Positions 44,560 through 55,952 of a stretch of DNA of 64,000 nt are shown here, in pieces (position 1 is the stretch's first letter; each line of letters starts with the position of its first letter). Both the position numbers and the translations under genes were made by a program. Origin of the DNA: Margaritifera margaritifera (taxonomy: Eukaryota > Mollusca > Bivalvia > Unionida > Margaritiferidae); assembly GCA_029931535.1 (NCBI GenBank), contig JAQPZY010001419.1, forward strand, positions 1,662,501 through 1,726,500, written 5' to 3'. The notes under the pieces were generated by a model, which did not search any database, had not been told where the DNA came from, and saw nothing but the letters and a program-made list of their open reading frames with translations.

Positions 44560-47170
44560 AGATATTGTCTATGTTATGAACAATGTCTCTTGTTTGATTT
44601 GTCTTTCAAAAATAGTTGGTTCGAACGGATACTTAGGTTCTGTCTTGTCATCGTAGGTGGGGTGTTCTGAAGGAACAATGATAATATATAACACCCACTT
44701 ATCTCATTGTTTTGTAGAACCTAATGTGACCAACAATTCCTTTTCAGTCTGCACTGCTATACTGACGGATTCTAGCACTGATTTGGTAGTTTCTCTTCAT
44801 CGAAATTGTAACAGTTTTACCATCGGAATTTTCATAACAGAGTCTTTTGGTTCTTAGTCTAAAGTCATATTTTTCCAATTTTCATAATGTAAATCCTCAT
44901 TCCATAGCTTTTGCATGCCATATTTTGTACAAATAGAGAACGTGGTTTGAAACACTAGCACCTTCACTTAGTGTAACGTCTTCGGAACATCAGAGACCTT
45001 GCTCTGAAAAATCACAAGATTTACAGTATCATCAACTTCAGTTTGATTTTGTATATCTATTACATCATCATCTTGTGCAAAGGATTTTCAAATTAATAAC
45101 CAAAACCATAACCACCACTCTCAGCCATTTTTCATTTATTGAAATAGCGAAGAAATGGACAAGACACAACTGGTAAAAGAATTTAGATATATCAAAGACT
45201 AATATAACGATGACTCCGCCTTTTGAGAAGGTGAAGAGTACAAACAGGAACTGAACATGGATATTGCAATTGCGACATAGAACGAGATAACTGTCAAACT
45301 TTTAATTGGAAAAGACGAATGAAAAATAAATGATGAAGACGTGTGATATCTTTATCAATGAAATAGCTTCTAAAATACCAAATCATTGTAAGTTGTTGTG
45401 ATTGTTACACTGCGACATCATTGTTTAACAGAATATTTAGACAGTTTACAGAATGTACTGAAAGATGATTATATTACATCAGTTGGTACCATATACTTCA
45501 CTGGATATTTATCGTTTAAATTAGAATTACCTCTTGCAGCGTTGAGTGTTAGTTTAATAACATTGAAACATAATAATTAGATCATACTGAAAACCTGCTT
45601 GATAAATAAACAGTGTTCTGGTTACTATATCATTGATAAATGTGTGCCTTTAACTATAATCGCTACAATAGTTGCCATTACAGGAGTAGCTCATTATTAT
45701 GCAATAAAAAATCACAGTGGAAAATAGATTGGGCATCAATGTTCAAGATCTTCTCAATGATGAAGTTAGCTGTCTTAAATGATTCACGTTTTGTGCTCTT
45801 CTATCGCTTTTCTTGATGGTAACTTAAAATTGTTTGGACCTGCTTGCGCTTGTATCATATATCGTGTATTTTACTATTGAAAGCATCTTCTATGCTGTTC
45901 AGATTCAGACAATACAAAAAAGGCAGAATAAGTGATTGGTCATTCTTTAAATCATCTTCGTTCACAACATCAGGTTTAGTGAAATTGTGAAACATTCTGT
46001 ATAAGTCCAGATTTGGTAAACATAACATTTTCAGTGCCCTGTCACATTTTAAGCTTTGTTTTAACAATTTTAAAATCCTGCTGCTTGTATTTTGAATTGA
46101 TCTAAGGTTTTTATCATTCTGGTATCTTTGTCTATGGTATTATTGTTCTCTTTGGTTTCGTTATACCATCTTTATACGTTTTTCATTATTTTTTTTTTAT
46201 GCAGATCAAGTGCAATATAACAAAGACAACAGCAAAGAAGACTCAAGGGTTGACAAAGAACCTGAAAGGGTAACTTGATAAAAGTCAAAAGACCCACGAA
46301 GAGTTGAATTTGGTAGGCAACTTGGAAAACGTTCACAAAAGTGTTAAAAAGCATGATCTGCAAATTTAAATAAGACACATTAAGACTGTACAAAATCACG
46401 AGATGCTTCAAGTGTCACTTGCTTCAGCACACGGACTCGAAACACCCAGACACAGTCGTGAAATAAACGATACAAATTCACATAGCCCAAACAACACTAT
46501 ATATTATATCATATGCGGTGGTATAGCTGTTCTAGGTATCTTGTTCCTTTTGTTAAAATAAATTTGTTTATTTACAAAGTCTTTAACACACTGTTCCAAA
46601 AGATGTTGTATGTAAGAATGAACAATCAACCAAATCGTGATGGATACAATTTAATTTTGAAATGTTAAAGATAAACTAGCTCAATAAAAACCAGATAATT
46701 TAAGGATTATTAGACGTTTGAAATCTGAAACTAAACCCGAGACATTAGTTAACATTTATGGTTATAACTATGCCCCATCACGTTTTGCTCAATGCATGTT
46801 ACAGATGATAGATGGATCACAGCAATATGTCATTACAATAAGGAAATCAGATTTATAAGTGGGGTTTTTTTCAACTTGAATCTTAATATTTTGTATTTTT
46901 ATAGTGATTATATTGATTTCAATTGATTAGAGATAAACAGCTAACGCGTTATTCATTTGAATATAAATACGAGTATTCTTATTTTCACAATGTAAAGAAA
47001 ACGGGCTGATACGATCAAGAAGAGAAAAATCTTTTAATAATGGTTTAAAACTCAAAAAAGAAGTCAATCAGTTAGGATGTAAAATAAAACAGGCAGCGTT
47101 GACAAAACTTGCTACTCTTAAAATACAGCAAATACACGTTTATCGCTAGAACGAATAACATTTACCATAC
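44560..47170. other. Region of weak coding-like segments, unidentified
   Basis: Several short frames look more protein-like than surrounding noise. Examples are a - strand segment with YDDKTEPKYPFEPTIFERQI near 44630-44680, and a + strand frame at 45398-45580. Others are a + strand membrane-type end (YYIICGGIAVLGILFLLLK, stop at about 46558) and a + strand segment NIYGYNYAPSRFAQCMLQM near 46750-46810. They carry many stops between them and match no family I can name. An old viral or transposon insertion is possible, but chance is not excluded. Confidence 0.25.
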
Positions 47171-47299
47171 TCCTCTAATTATAGAAATATTTTCCTAGAG
47201 CAAATATTGTATTATTTATCACTAGATATATATTACAATGAATGCAGCATCGGTAGTAACTGAAAGACCAATAGCTAAATGTCCAACATTCTCAGGCAA

Positions 47300-49780
47300 C
47301 AGTAGATGTTGGCAGAAGTTGCCTCTTATCCCTTTATTTTGCGGGAAAAGTTTAATTGTCTATCTCATGGACTTACACTTCTTAATATTTATCTAGATTT
47401 TCAAATATATTTCGCGTCATATGTGGTAAGAAAAAGTACATAATACAGTGTCGCCTTGGTATGTTTAACAAACTATAATTTGCCATTTAACAAAATGTGA
47501 TGTGCAATTAGCACAGAACAAACTGTTTAGCAAAATTAAATTTCGTTTTCATAATATTAAAGTACAATTTCTCTAAAGTCAATGTTCTGCATTTCAAACA
47601 CGTTTGTATTTTTATAATCACAATGTATTGTATAGCCTTGATCTCTTTGCACCACGCTCTTAAAAGCCATTATTAATAAGTACCTATTAAGTCAAGCTGA
47701 TATGAAAAACACTTTCATTACTAAGACCAGATAATTACTTTTCGACGTTAAATAAATAATATTTATCAATCTTAGAAGCATATTAAGTGACAAGGTGTCG
47801 ACATCTTTGTCTTTACATATACGTATTTAGAGATCATCATTTATATTTTCCGTTAGATACACGATACATTAACCGATAGTTCAGTGTCGCTAGAAATTTG
47901 TCATTTCATTCAGTTTAGTGGCTCATTTAAAACAAATGAAAATGCAATTCAGACAATTGCATGTGCCATTTCGAAGATCTTTAATGTCCACAATTTTTCT
48001 GATTTGCGACAAATAATGCCATATAATTCATAACACTATACCATTGTCGATGTGACATTCTGATGACTCTCCGGTACAAATAATACGTATTTCCTTCTTT
48101 AATGTATATAATATCCTCCTGTTAACAACAACAATTTAAGAGTATAGACTAATTTTATCAAGACTAGTGTCATTGTCCAAGTAATTGAAAAGTGTTTGGC
48201 CACTTATGGGTGATATGAAAAACGTAAACAGCCAATGTATGTAAAATTACGAATATCTAAACGTTGTACATGCAGTTTGTAGTGATAAAACGAATAGGTC
48301 AGCAATCAGATTAACGATTAAGAGAAAAAAACAATATAATATTTATAAGAGCGAAAAAAGGAATAATATTTCAAATTCATAAAAGAAAATTTCGTCACTC
48401 TGAAATATTGGATGTTTTCCTTATTAATTTGGAGTCAGTGTCAACTAATTATCGAGCGCATACGGTACTTATCTCAAGTTTATGTGTCTTGTTATTCAGA
48501 CTGATTGCCCTAATCTAACATGTTCTATCTTTATATGCCAACCCTGAACATACAAGTGCGGTGATGTCAACATCGTTATTAAATTTATGAATATTTGTAC
48601 AGCTTATGATGTAGATTTCTAGTCAAGATTGGTAATAAAATCTAGTGATTTATACTCTAACTAGAAATGTGCAGCTTTACAAATATTTTTATAATGAGCG
48701 ATTTCATGAAACTCAGTGTGTAATTTCACACAATATTATGTGCCATTTCAAACAGTTTTATATTCTAGATTGTAATGCATAAACCGTGTTTTGATCTTTC
48801 TTGCGAGTAATTACATGATTCATTATATGTCGTGCCTTGTTTATCCACTTGACTGGCAGTGATCTAACTTGATATTTGACCTTCAAAATATCGCATGCTG
48901 AATAATCATTTACTATATGATCCAAATCTTAACCCATTGTTGCGTGACAAAATCAAAACCTCTCTAGTCATAAACAACATCTTGAAAATGTCGTTAGTTT
49001 ACTTTACCTACGCCCTCATTGTTGGCATGGGAATCAATGTGTTTTGTAATGTATCCAGCAATATGTCTTTAAATAAAATATTATAAAAACATTTAAAATC
49101 TTAAATGCGGTGTTCACACAATCTTGTATTGGTCCATTTGCCAGCGTGTATCACGATTATTTTCCTACACGTTCCATTTTAGTCAAGATGATTGCTATAA
49201 TGTAACTCATATGACGACCCAAATCATTCTGTTTTGGCCCAACAGCCATTTCAATTGCCCTGAAATAAATACTATAAATCCAAGAATGAGCTAATCATAC
49301 TGAGGTAAAAGGTGTCGGCATCGTTCTTTGAATCATCGACAAATACATTAGTCAGACCTTCAAGAAATTTCAACGTTCGTGCAATAAATGTTCACCTGTT
49401 TCATTTTGATTGACCCTTCCAAACATTCCAATATGTCATATAAAATTGTTGGGCATGCCATTTCGTCGAATGTAAGTCGCGATTTAAATCATTTTTATGT
49501 ATAATTTAACATAGTTTGATGTTTCTAATATTTTGTTTTATAGCACGGTCTTTCTTTTTTATTTTTTATTCAAGCATGTTTAAAAATGATCTCTGATTAA
49601 AACATATCTGCAATCAAATGATTGACCTTAACCGTCTTTAGGGTAAGATTGACCAATGTAAACTGCTTGGCTATTGCGTCTTTCTTTTTGAAATAGAAAA
49701 TATTATCGTCGGTAAAGCCTGTATGCCGACCTTATTAGCCAGAGGTAAAGAGAAATATTTTTTAAGATCTTACTTATAAA
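47300..49780. repeat. Degenerate array, unit about 350 bp (left part)
   Basis: Recurring blocks include TGTGCCATTTC, CTTGTTNNNCA, TGATTGNCATAAT and TAACTTGATATT at about 48.49, 48.83 and 49.17 kb, with weaker traces nearer 47.69 kb. Spacing is about 335-350 bp. Copies are strongly diverged. The array resumes beyond the LTR retrotransposon. Confidence 0.6.
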
Positions 49781-49980
49781 TAGCAACGCCATTTAGGCCA
49801 TTTATTTTCAGATAAACAACGACATTTTTTTCTACAGATGAGAATCTACAAACACCTCTGATGTACGAAATGTTCCCGCTTTGAACTCTGAAATACTGCA
49901 TGATTCATATTATGATACCCGTGATGATGCGGTAATATGAGCTATCTCTGTCACAAATGATTCACGGGTGTTTTCTCCCT

Positions 49981-50115
<135 letters not shown>

Positions 50116-50245
50116 CTTACATTATGAAGGATAACTCTAATTGATTGGAATTTCTAGACAGTACGTATCTAATTATTAAAAGACCTTCATTTCGTATTTT
50201 TACTATGTCGACCGTTTTAATCAAAGAAGAGGCTGATAAGTATAT

Positions 50246-50995
50246 TGTTATGTATGATGTTTATATAATATTGTGTATGTTTTGGGAGGTTGTGGATGTT
50301 TCTTCGCTTTGATGTTTGCTTGGATCTTTGTGTTTGTTGGGAGAAACATGTATAACTAGTGTCCTTGAATTAGGTTGTTTTGATCAATATGTTTTCTCAA
50401 TTTGAAGGTCAAGGTTGATTTTTGTTTACAGTTAAAATTCCATTAAGATGACTCATGTTCTAGAACATTCTGTCATGTGACCAATCTTTATATATACCAT
50501 GTTTGGTGGACATTTTTTCAGTTCGACATTACCATCAGTCTTGTAAAGAGCTATTACAGTTGTGAAAATTCATTCCAAATTCTAAGAGAGGAATTATTTT
50601 AAATATTCATTGGATTATAACAGTGCTCACAAACTTTTGGATTTGGGATTTTTAATTGATGATTTTGGAATTTAAGTGAACTTATTCAGATATTTTGGAA
50701 TACTTCATTTTGACATCAGCACATCAAGATTTCTAGTACATCAGGATTTTGGAGACCATTAGCACATCATAACATTCAAGGACACAGCCGTGAATTCGGA
50801 ACATTCTATATTTAGGACTTGTGATTAGAACAATCATTCTTATTGGATTATTAGGATTTCAAAACACATTACTGTAAGTGACTTTTTGATTTTTCATTTT
50901 AATTATCTAGTAATAAATTGCTTGTTGATTTTTACTTGATTTGTTGGTTTCACTTTCTTTCTGTTACATTTTTCTTAGACCATAGAGTCGTAACA
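50246..50995 (+). repeat. 5' LTR
   Basis: Direct repeat of 55197-55948 with TG...CA ends. TTTATATATACC at about 50487-50498 is a candidate TATA box. Confidence 0.95.
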
Positions 50996-51000
50996 GAAAT

Positions 51001-51012
51001 TGGGGGCTCGTC
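51001..51012 (+). promoter_or_regulatory. Primer-binding site, proline-tRNA-like
   Basis: TGGGGGCTCGTC, five bases after the LTR, matches the complement of a proline tRNA 3' end as used by murine-type retroviruses. The match fails after 12 bases. Confidence 0.7.
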
Positions 51013-51163
51013 TTCTGGGATCTGAATTTCTTTAAAGCATATTAGAGATATTAAATTTATCTTTGAAATTCATATTGATTTTGTCTCTGAGAATTTTTTT
51101 TTGTCTTTGGCAAAGATTTTTTAATAGAGAAATTTTTTTGTGTGAAACCAACAAGCATTTACT

Positions 51164-51712
51164 ATGGCATCTAATGTTCAGAATTTCATTTCAAAACCTA
51201 TCCAGGAGGGGATAGAGTGCATGAGAAAGTTAATTGAAGAGTTCAAGAGGTGCATCCATAGTGATGTTAAAACCTATCTTGACGAGCAGAATGTGGAAAC
51301 TTTGGAAAATGCTGCTCATATGGCTGATGATTATTCCTTGACTCACAAAATTTCATTTGGAAATAAGTCGTCCTCTCAGCAGTTTTCTGGTAAAAAACCA
51401 TTTCAATCTCATTCGAGTACTTCCAAAGTTCACAACAGCACAACTGTTAGGAATCAAACATCTGATAAGACTGATCAGAAATCCTTATCTCTTCCTACGT
51501 GCACTTATTGTAAAACGAAAGGGCACGTTATTTCTGATTGCTTCAAGTTGAAAAATAAGCAACAGAGAAAAGACAGAGCTCTTCCAAATGCTCTTATTTC
51601 TACGAGGTCAAGGTCACGGTCTTGTATTGAAAGCAATACATTTGTTGGGTCAAACAAACCCCAGTCTGATTCTATTTTAGAGGCTTATGAACCATTCATG
51701 TCAGATTGGTGA
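51164..51712 (+). CDS. gag: Gag, shortened, with zinc knuckle
   Basis: A protein of 182 residues that would coat the element RNA. Residues 25-65 (EEFKRCIHSDVKTYLDEQ ... MADDYSLTHK) match the end of the SCAN-like capsid segment seen in animal Ty3 elements. Residues 112-125 form a CX2CX4HX4C knuckle (CTYCKTKGHVISDC). The roughly 20-residue N-terminus joins almost directly to the end of the SCAN-like segment, while Gag of such elements is normally 300 or more residues. An internal deletion has probably removed most of the capsid part. It starts at ATG 51164, about 170 bp after the LTR, and overlaps pol by 26 bp in another frame. Alternatively this lineage naturally has a small Gag. Confidence 0.85.
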   Translation: MASNVQNFISKPIQEGIECMRKLIEEFKRCIHSDVKTYLDEQNVETLENAAHMADDYSLTHKISFGNKSSSQQFSGKKPFQSHSSTSKVHNSTTVRNQTSDKTDQKSLSLPTCTYCKTKGHVISDCFKLKNKQQRKDRALPNALISTRSRSRSCIESNTFVGSNKPQSDSILEAYEPFMSDW

Positions 51713-54700
51713 TTCTGCCAAACCTATCCCAATTAAAATATTAAGGGACACTGGAGCTTCTCAGAGTCTTTTATTATCAGGTACTTTGCCTTTGTCTAAT
51801 GAGTCTTCTTCAAGTGAAAGTGTTCTTGTTCAGGGAGTAGAGTGCGGCTTTGTAAATGTTCCTCTTCATTGTGTAAATTTGGCATCAGACTTAGTTTCTG
51901 GACCTGTGACTGTTGGGGCAGTGACTTCTTTACCCATAGAGGGTGTTCATTTATTACTAGGCAATGACCTAGCTGGAGATAAGGTTGTGGTTAATCCACT
52001 TGTAACTGACAAGCCTTGTTTGGATCAGAAAGTTGATCCTGTCGAAACTGAAATCCCTGATTTGTACCCTGCTTGTGCAGTTACTAGAGCTATGGCAAAA
52101 AGAGCTCTTGAGAGTGATGTTGATCAGGATATTATTCCTTTAGCTGACACATGTATTGGTCAGTCTTTTGATGAGGTCACTTTTTCCTCAGGTATTGATC
52201 AATCAAATGGTATTGATCACAGTGATCCTCTTTTGGCAACTCATTCTCTTTGTCCTGCTCAGGGTGACAAACGACAATCCCTTGTCGTTGAACAGGAGCA
52301 AGATCCCGAGATATCTTGTTTGTTTCAGAGGGCTATTAGTGAAACTGAAGCCACACAAGCTCCAGTGTGTTACTTTGTGAAAAATGGGGTCCTTATGAGG
52401 AAATGGAGACCACCTGATGTACCCGCTGGTGACGAGTGGTCAGTGAGCTATCAAATTGTTGTTCCTAAGTCATATCGACAGGAAATTCTTAATTTAGCCC
52501 ATGAAACTCCTTTGGCTGGTCATTTAGGAGTCCGTAAGACTTATCACAAGATCTTGAATCATTTTTATTGTCCGAAACTCAAAAGTGATGTTTCTAAATA
52601 CTGCAGATCTTGTCACACTTGTCAAATGATAGGAAAACCCAATCAGAAGATACCTAAGGCTCATTTACAACCTATTCCTGCATTTGATGAACCATTTAGT
52701 AGAATAATAGTAGACTGTGTTGGTCCTTTACCTAAAACCAAGTCAGGCAACCAATACTTGTTGACCATCATGTGTACATCTACAAGATTTCCAGAGGCAA
52801 TTCCTCTGAGAAATATAAAAACTAAAACTATTGTGAAAGCTTTGGTGAAGTTTTTTACACTTGTTGGCCTTCCCAAATCTGTCCAGTCAGATCAAGGGTC
52901 AAATTTTATGTCTGGAATTTTCCAGCAAGTTATGCATGAATTAGGCATCCAACAGTATAAATCTTCTGCCTATCACCCTGAAAGTCAAGGTGCTTTGGAA
53001 AGATTTCATCAAACTGTGAAGAATATGATTCGATCATATTGCTTTGATACAGAAAATGATTGGGATGAGTGTGTTCATTTGTTGTTGTTTGCTGTTAGGG
53101 AATCAGTTCAAGAGTCGTTGGGTTTTAGTCCCTTTGAACTAGTTTTTGGTCATACTGTCCGTGGACCATTGAAATTATTGAAAGAGAAACTTCTTTCAAA
53201 TGAAGATTCGAAGATTAATCTTCTTGATTATGTCTCTGATTTCAAATACAAGTTGTCAAAGGCCTGTGAAGTAGCAAGAACTAATCTTCACACTACTCAG
53301 TCAAAAATGAAATTAAGGTATGACAGAAATTCACAGGAAAGGAGTTTTAAACCTGGTGACAAAGTTCTGGCTTTCTTTCCCATACCTCAAAATCCTCTTC
53401 AGGCTAAATTGTATGGTCCTTATACCGTTGAAAAGAAAGTAAATGACTTAAATTATATCATTAACACTCCTGGGAGACGGAAACAGAAACAACTTTGTCA
53501 TATAAATATGTTAAAGGAATATTTTGACAGAGATAGCCCAGCTAATTATTCTGTTAATTTAGTTGTACCTGTCCCACGCAGTGAAGATATCAACGATGGA
53601 GTACGATCAGACTATAGTGACTCTGGTATAACCAATCTTCGGAATTCAGAAATATTGAACAACATAGACCAGAAACTTTCACATCTACAACAACAGGAAA
53701 GAAATGAACTAAAACAGCTATTACATGAATATGAGCACTTGTTTCCTGATGTTCCAACACGAACAAGTAAAATTTATCATGACGTTGACATTGTAGATTC
53801 TGCGCCTGTGAAACAGCATCCTTATAGGATGAATCCTCTCAAACAGAACTATCTGAAGAAAGAAATTCAGTATTTACTGGAGAATGATTTCATAGAACCA
53901 AGTAAAAGTAACTGGAGTTCACCACGTATTCTTGTTCCCAAGCTAGATAATACATTCCGTATGTGTACTGACTATAGAAAAGTCAACAGTGTCACCAAAA
54001 CTGATTCATTTCCAATCCCAAGAATGGACGATTGCATTGATAAAATTGGAAATGCGGAATATGTCACCAAGTTTGACCTTTTAAAAGGATTCTGGCAAAT
54101 TCCACTGACGGAAAGGGCGAAAGAAATTTCAGCATTTGTAACTCCAGATGGACTTTATCAATATAAAGTCATGCCGTTTGGAATGAAAAATTCGCCTGCA
54201 ACGTTTCAACGTCTGATGAACATGATAACATTTGGTCTTGATAATTGTGACGCTTATATCGATGACGTCATTATCTACAACAACACCTGGGAAGATCATT
54301 TGGAAACCATTCGAAAATTCTTCGATCGACTCAGTGATGCGAATCTGACAATTAATTTGAGCAAAAGTGAGTTTTGCCATGCTTGTGTCACATTTTTAGG
54401 ACATATTGTGGGACAAGGTCAAGTTAAACCTATAGAAGCTAAGGTCAAAGCTATCTCTGAATTTCAAGTTCCAATTTGTAAAAAGCAACTGATGCGATTT
54501 CTAGGTATGGCTGGATATTCTCGGAAATTTTGTTCCAATTTTTCCAAAATTGCTGAACCTTTGACAAGTTTATTGAGTAAGAAAACCAAATTTCATTGGT
54601 CTGACAAGTGTCAGGAATCTTTTGACAAGTTAAAGGCCATGCTTAAGAATGCACCAGTTCTTTCTGCACCAAATTTTAGCCAATCATTTAAACTATCTGT

Positions 54701-55058
54701 TGATGCAAGTGATGTAGGGGTTGGTGGAGTATTGATTCAGGAAGACAAAAGTGGTGTGGATCACCCTGTGTGTTATTTTTCTAAAAAACTAAACAAGCAC
54801 CAGAAAAATTATTCCACAATTGAGAAGGAATGTTTGGCTTTGATATTGGCTTTACAGCATTTTGAAGTGTATGTCACCCCAGCTCTTTCTCCAATTATTG
54901 TGTACAGTGATCACAATCCCCTTACTTTCATCAACAAAATGAAAGATAAAAATCGGAGATTGTTGAGATGGAGTTTGATATTGCAAGAATATAACATTGA
55001 CATTAGACACATCAGGGGAAAAGACAATGTAATTGCAGATGCACTCTCACGTGCCTAG
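51687..55058 (+). CDS. pol: Pol polyprotein: protease, integrase, reverse transcriptase, RNase H
   Basis: An uninterrupted frame of 1123 codons. The aspartic protease is at 13-95 (DTGAS at 21-25, LLLGND at 89-94). The integrase zinc domain is H272, H279, C309, C312, followed by the DD35E core with D343, D402 and E438. A linker ends at about 610. Reverse transcriptase spans about 700-880 with D797 in KFDLLKGFWQ and YIDD at 857-860. RNase H runs from about 1000 to 1120 with D1006, E1048, D1075 and a final D1118 region. Integrase lies before reverse transcriptase, the reverse of usual Ty3 elements but like Gmr1. It lies one base forward of the gag frame, so it needs a +1 or -2 frameshift or re-initiation at its own ATG 51687. 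All catalytic residues are present. Confidence 0.95.
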   Translation: MNHSCQIGDSAKPIPIKILRDTGASQSLLLSGTLPLSNESSSSESVLVQGVECGFVNVPLHCVNLASDLVSGPVTVGAVTSLPIEGVHLLLGNDLAGDKVVVNPLVTDKPCLDQKVDPVETEIPDLYPACAVTRAMAKRALESDVDQDIIPLADTCIGQSFDEVTFSSGIDQSNGIDHSDPLLATHSLCPAQGDKRQSLVVEQEQDPEISCLFQRAISETEATQAPVCYFVKNGVLMRKWRPPDVPAGDEWSVSYQIVVPKSYRQEILNLAHETPLAGHLGVRKTYHKILNHFYCPKLKSDVSKYCRSCHTCQMIGKPNQKIPKAHLQPIPAFDEPFSRIIVDCVGPLPKTKSGNQYLLTIMCTSTRFPEAIPLRNIKTKTIVKALVKFFTLVGLPKSVQSDQGSNFMSGIFQQVMHELGIQQYKSSAYHPESQGALERFHQTVKNMIRSYCFDTENDWDECVHLLLFAVRESVQESLGFSPFELVFGHTVRGPLKLLKEKLLSNEDSKINLLDYVSDFKYKLSKACEVARTNLHTTQSKMKLRYDRNSQERSFKPGDKVLAFFPIPQNPLQAKLYGPYTVEKKVNDLNYIINTPGRRKQKQLCHINMLKEYFDRDSPANYSVNLVVPVPRSEDINDGVRSDYSDSGITNLRNSEILNNIDQKLSHLQQQERNELKQLLHEYEHLFPDVPTRTSKIYHDVDIVDSAPVKQHPYRMNPLKQNYLKKEIQYLLENDFIEPSKSNWSSPRILVPKLDNTFRMCTDYRKVNSVTKTDSFPIPRMDDCIDKIGNAEYVTKFDLLKGFWQIPLTERAKEISAFVTPDGLYQYKVMPFGMKNSPATFQRLMNMITFGLDNCDAYIDDVIIYNNTWEDHLETIRKFFDRLSDANLTINLSKSEFCHACVTFLGHIVGQGQVKPIEAKVKAISEFQVPICKKQLMRFLGMAGYSRKFCSNFSKIAEPLTSLLSKKTKFHWSDKCQESFDKLKAMLKNAPVLSAPNFSQSFKLSVDASDVGVGGVLIQEDKSGVDHPVCYFSKKLNKHQKNYSTIEKECLALILALQHFEVYVTPALSPIIVYSDHNPLTFINKMKDKNRRLLRWSLILQEYNIDIRHIRGKDNVIADALSRA

Positions 55059-55187
55059 AAATGTAATATTGCTTGATGTAATTAAGTCCAGTATCATAAA
55101 ACATGTTCTTATGTAATTTTGGTTATTATAGTATTAGATGTATATTCAAAAGAAAGCTTCATTATATAAATCTTTCTTTTTCTTTAT

Positions 55188-55196
55188 GAGGGGAGG
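55188..55196 (+). promoter_or_regulatory. Polypurine tract
   Basis: GAGGGGAGG directly before the 3' LTR. It primes plus-strand synthesis in this class of elements. Confidence 0.8.
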
Positions 55197-55948
55197 TGTT
55201 ATGTATGATGTTTATATAATATTGTGTATGTTTTGGGAGGTTGTGGATGTTTCTTCGCTTTGATGTTTGCTTGGATCTTTGTGTTTGTTGGGAGAAACAT
55301 GTATAACTAGTGTCCTTGAATTAGGTTGTTTTGATCAATATGTTTTCTCAATTTGAATGTCAAGGTTGATTTTTGTTTACAGTTAAAATTCCATTAAGAT
55401 GACTCATGTTCTAGAACATTCTGTCATGTGACCAATCTTTATATATACCATGTTTGGTGGACATTTTTTCAGTTCGACATTACCATCAGTCTTGTAAAGA
55501 GCTATTACAGTTGTGAAAATTCATTCCAAATTCTAAGAGAGGAATTATTTTAAATATTCATTGGATTATAACAGTGCTCACAAACTTTTGGATTTGGGAT
55601 TTTTAATTGATGATTTTGAAATTTAAGTGAACTTATTCAAGATATTTTGGAATACTTCATTTTGACATCAGCACCTCAAGATTTCTAGTACATCAGGATT
55701 TTGGAGACCATTAGCACATCATAACATTCAAGGACACAGCCGTGAATTCGGAACATTCTATATTTAGGACTTGTGATTAGAACAATCATTCTTATTGGAT
55801 TATTAGGATTTCAAAACACATTACTGTAAGTGACTTTTTTGATTTTTCATTTTAATTATCTAGTAATAAATTGCTTGTTGATTTTTACTTGATTTGTTGG
55901 TTTCACTTTCTTTCTGTTACATTTTTCTTAGACCATAGAGTCGTAACA
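55197..55948 (+). repeat. 3' LTR
   Basis: Near-identical to 50246-50995. Single-base differences include GAAGGTCAAGG versus GAATGTCAAGG and GCACATCAAG versus GCACCTCAAG. Confidence 0.95.
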
Positions 55949-55952
55949 ATAT

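Larger units (their letters stand above)
50246..55948 (+). mobile_element. Ty3-type LTR retrotransposon with Gmr1-like domain order
   Basis: A complete element of 5703 bp flanked by ATAT on both sides (50242-50245 and 55949-55952). The LTRs are 750 and 752 bp, begin TGTTATGTATG and end GTCGTAACA. They differ at only about three substitutions and two one-base indels by eye, so insertion is recent. A primer-binding site and purine tract are present. Gag and Pol are in different frames overlapping by 26 bp. Pol has integrase before reverse transcriptase. There is no envelope gene and no chromodomain at the Pol end. Pol appears intact. The very short Gag suggests it may depend on helper Gag. Confidence 0.95.

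Noticed and set aside
45155..45580. Long single-frame pseudogene with eight stops
   Set aside because: Eight stops in about 140 codons is close to chance for AT-rich DNA, so the frame alone is not evidence of a gene.
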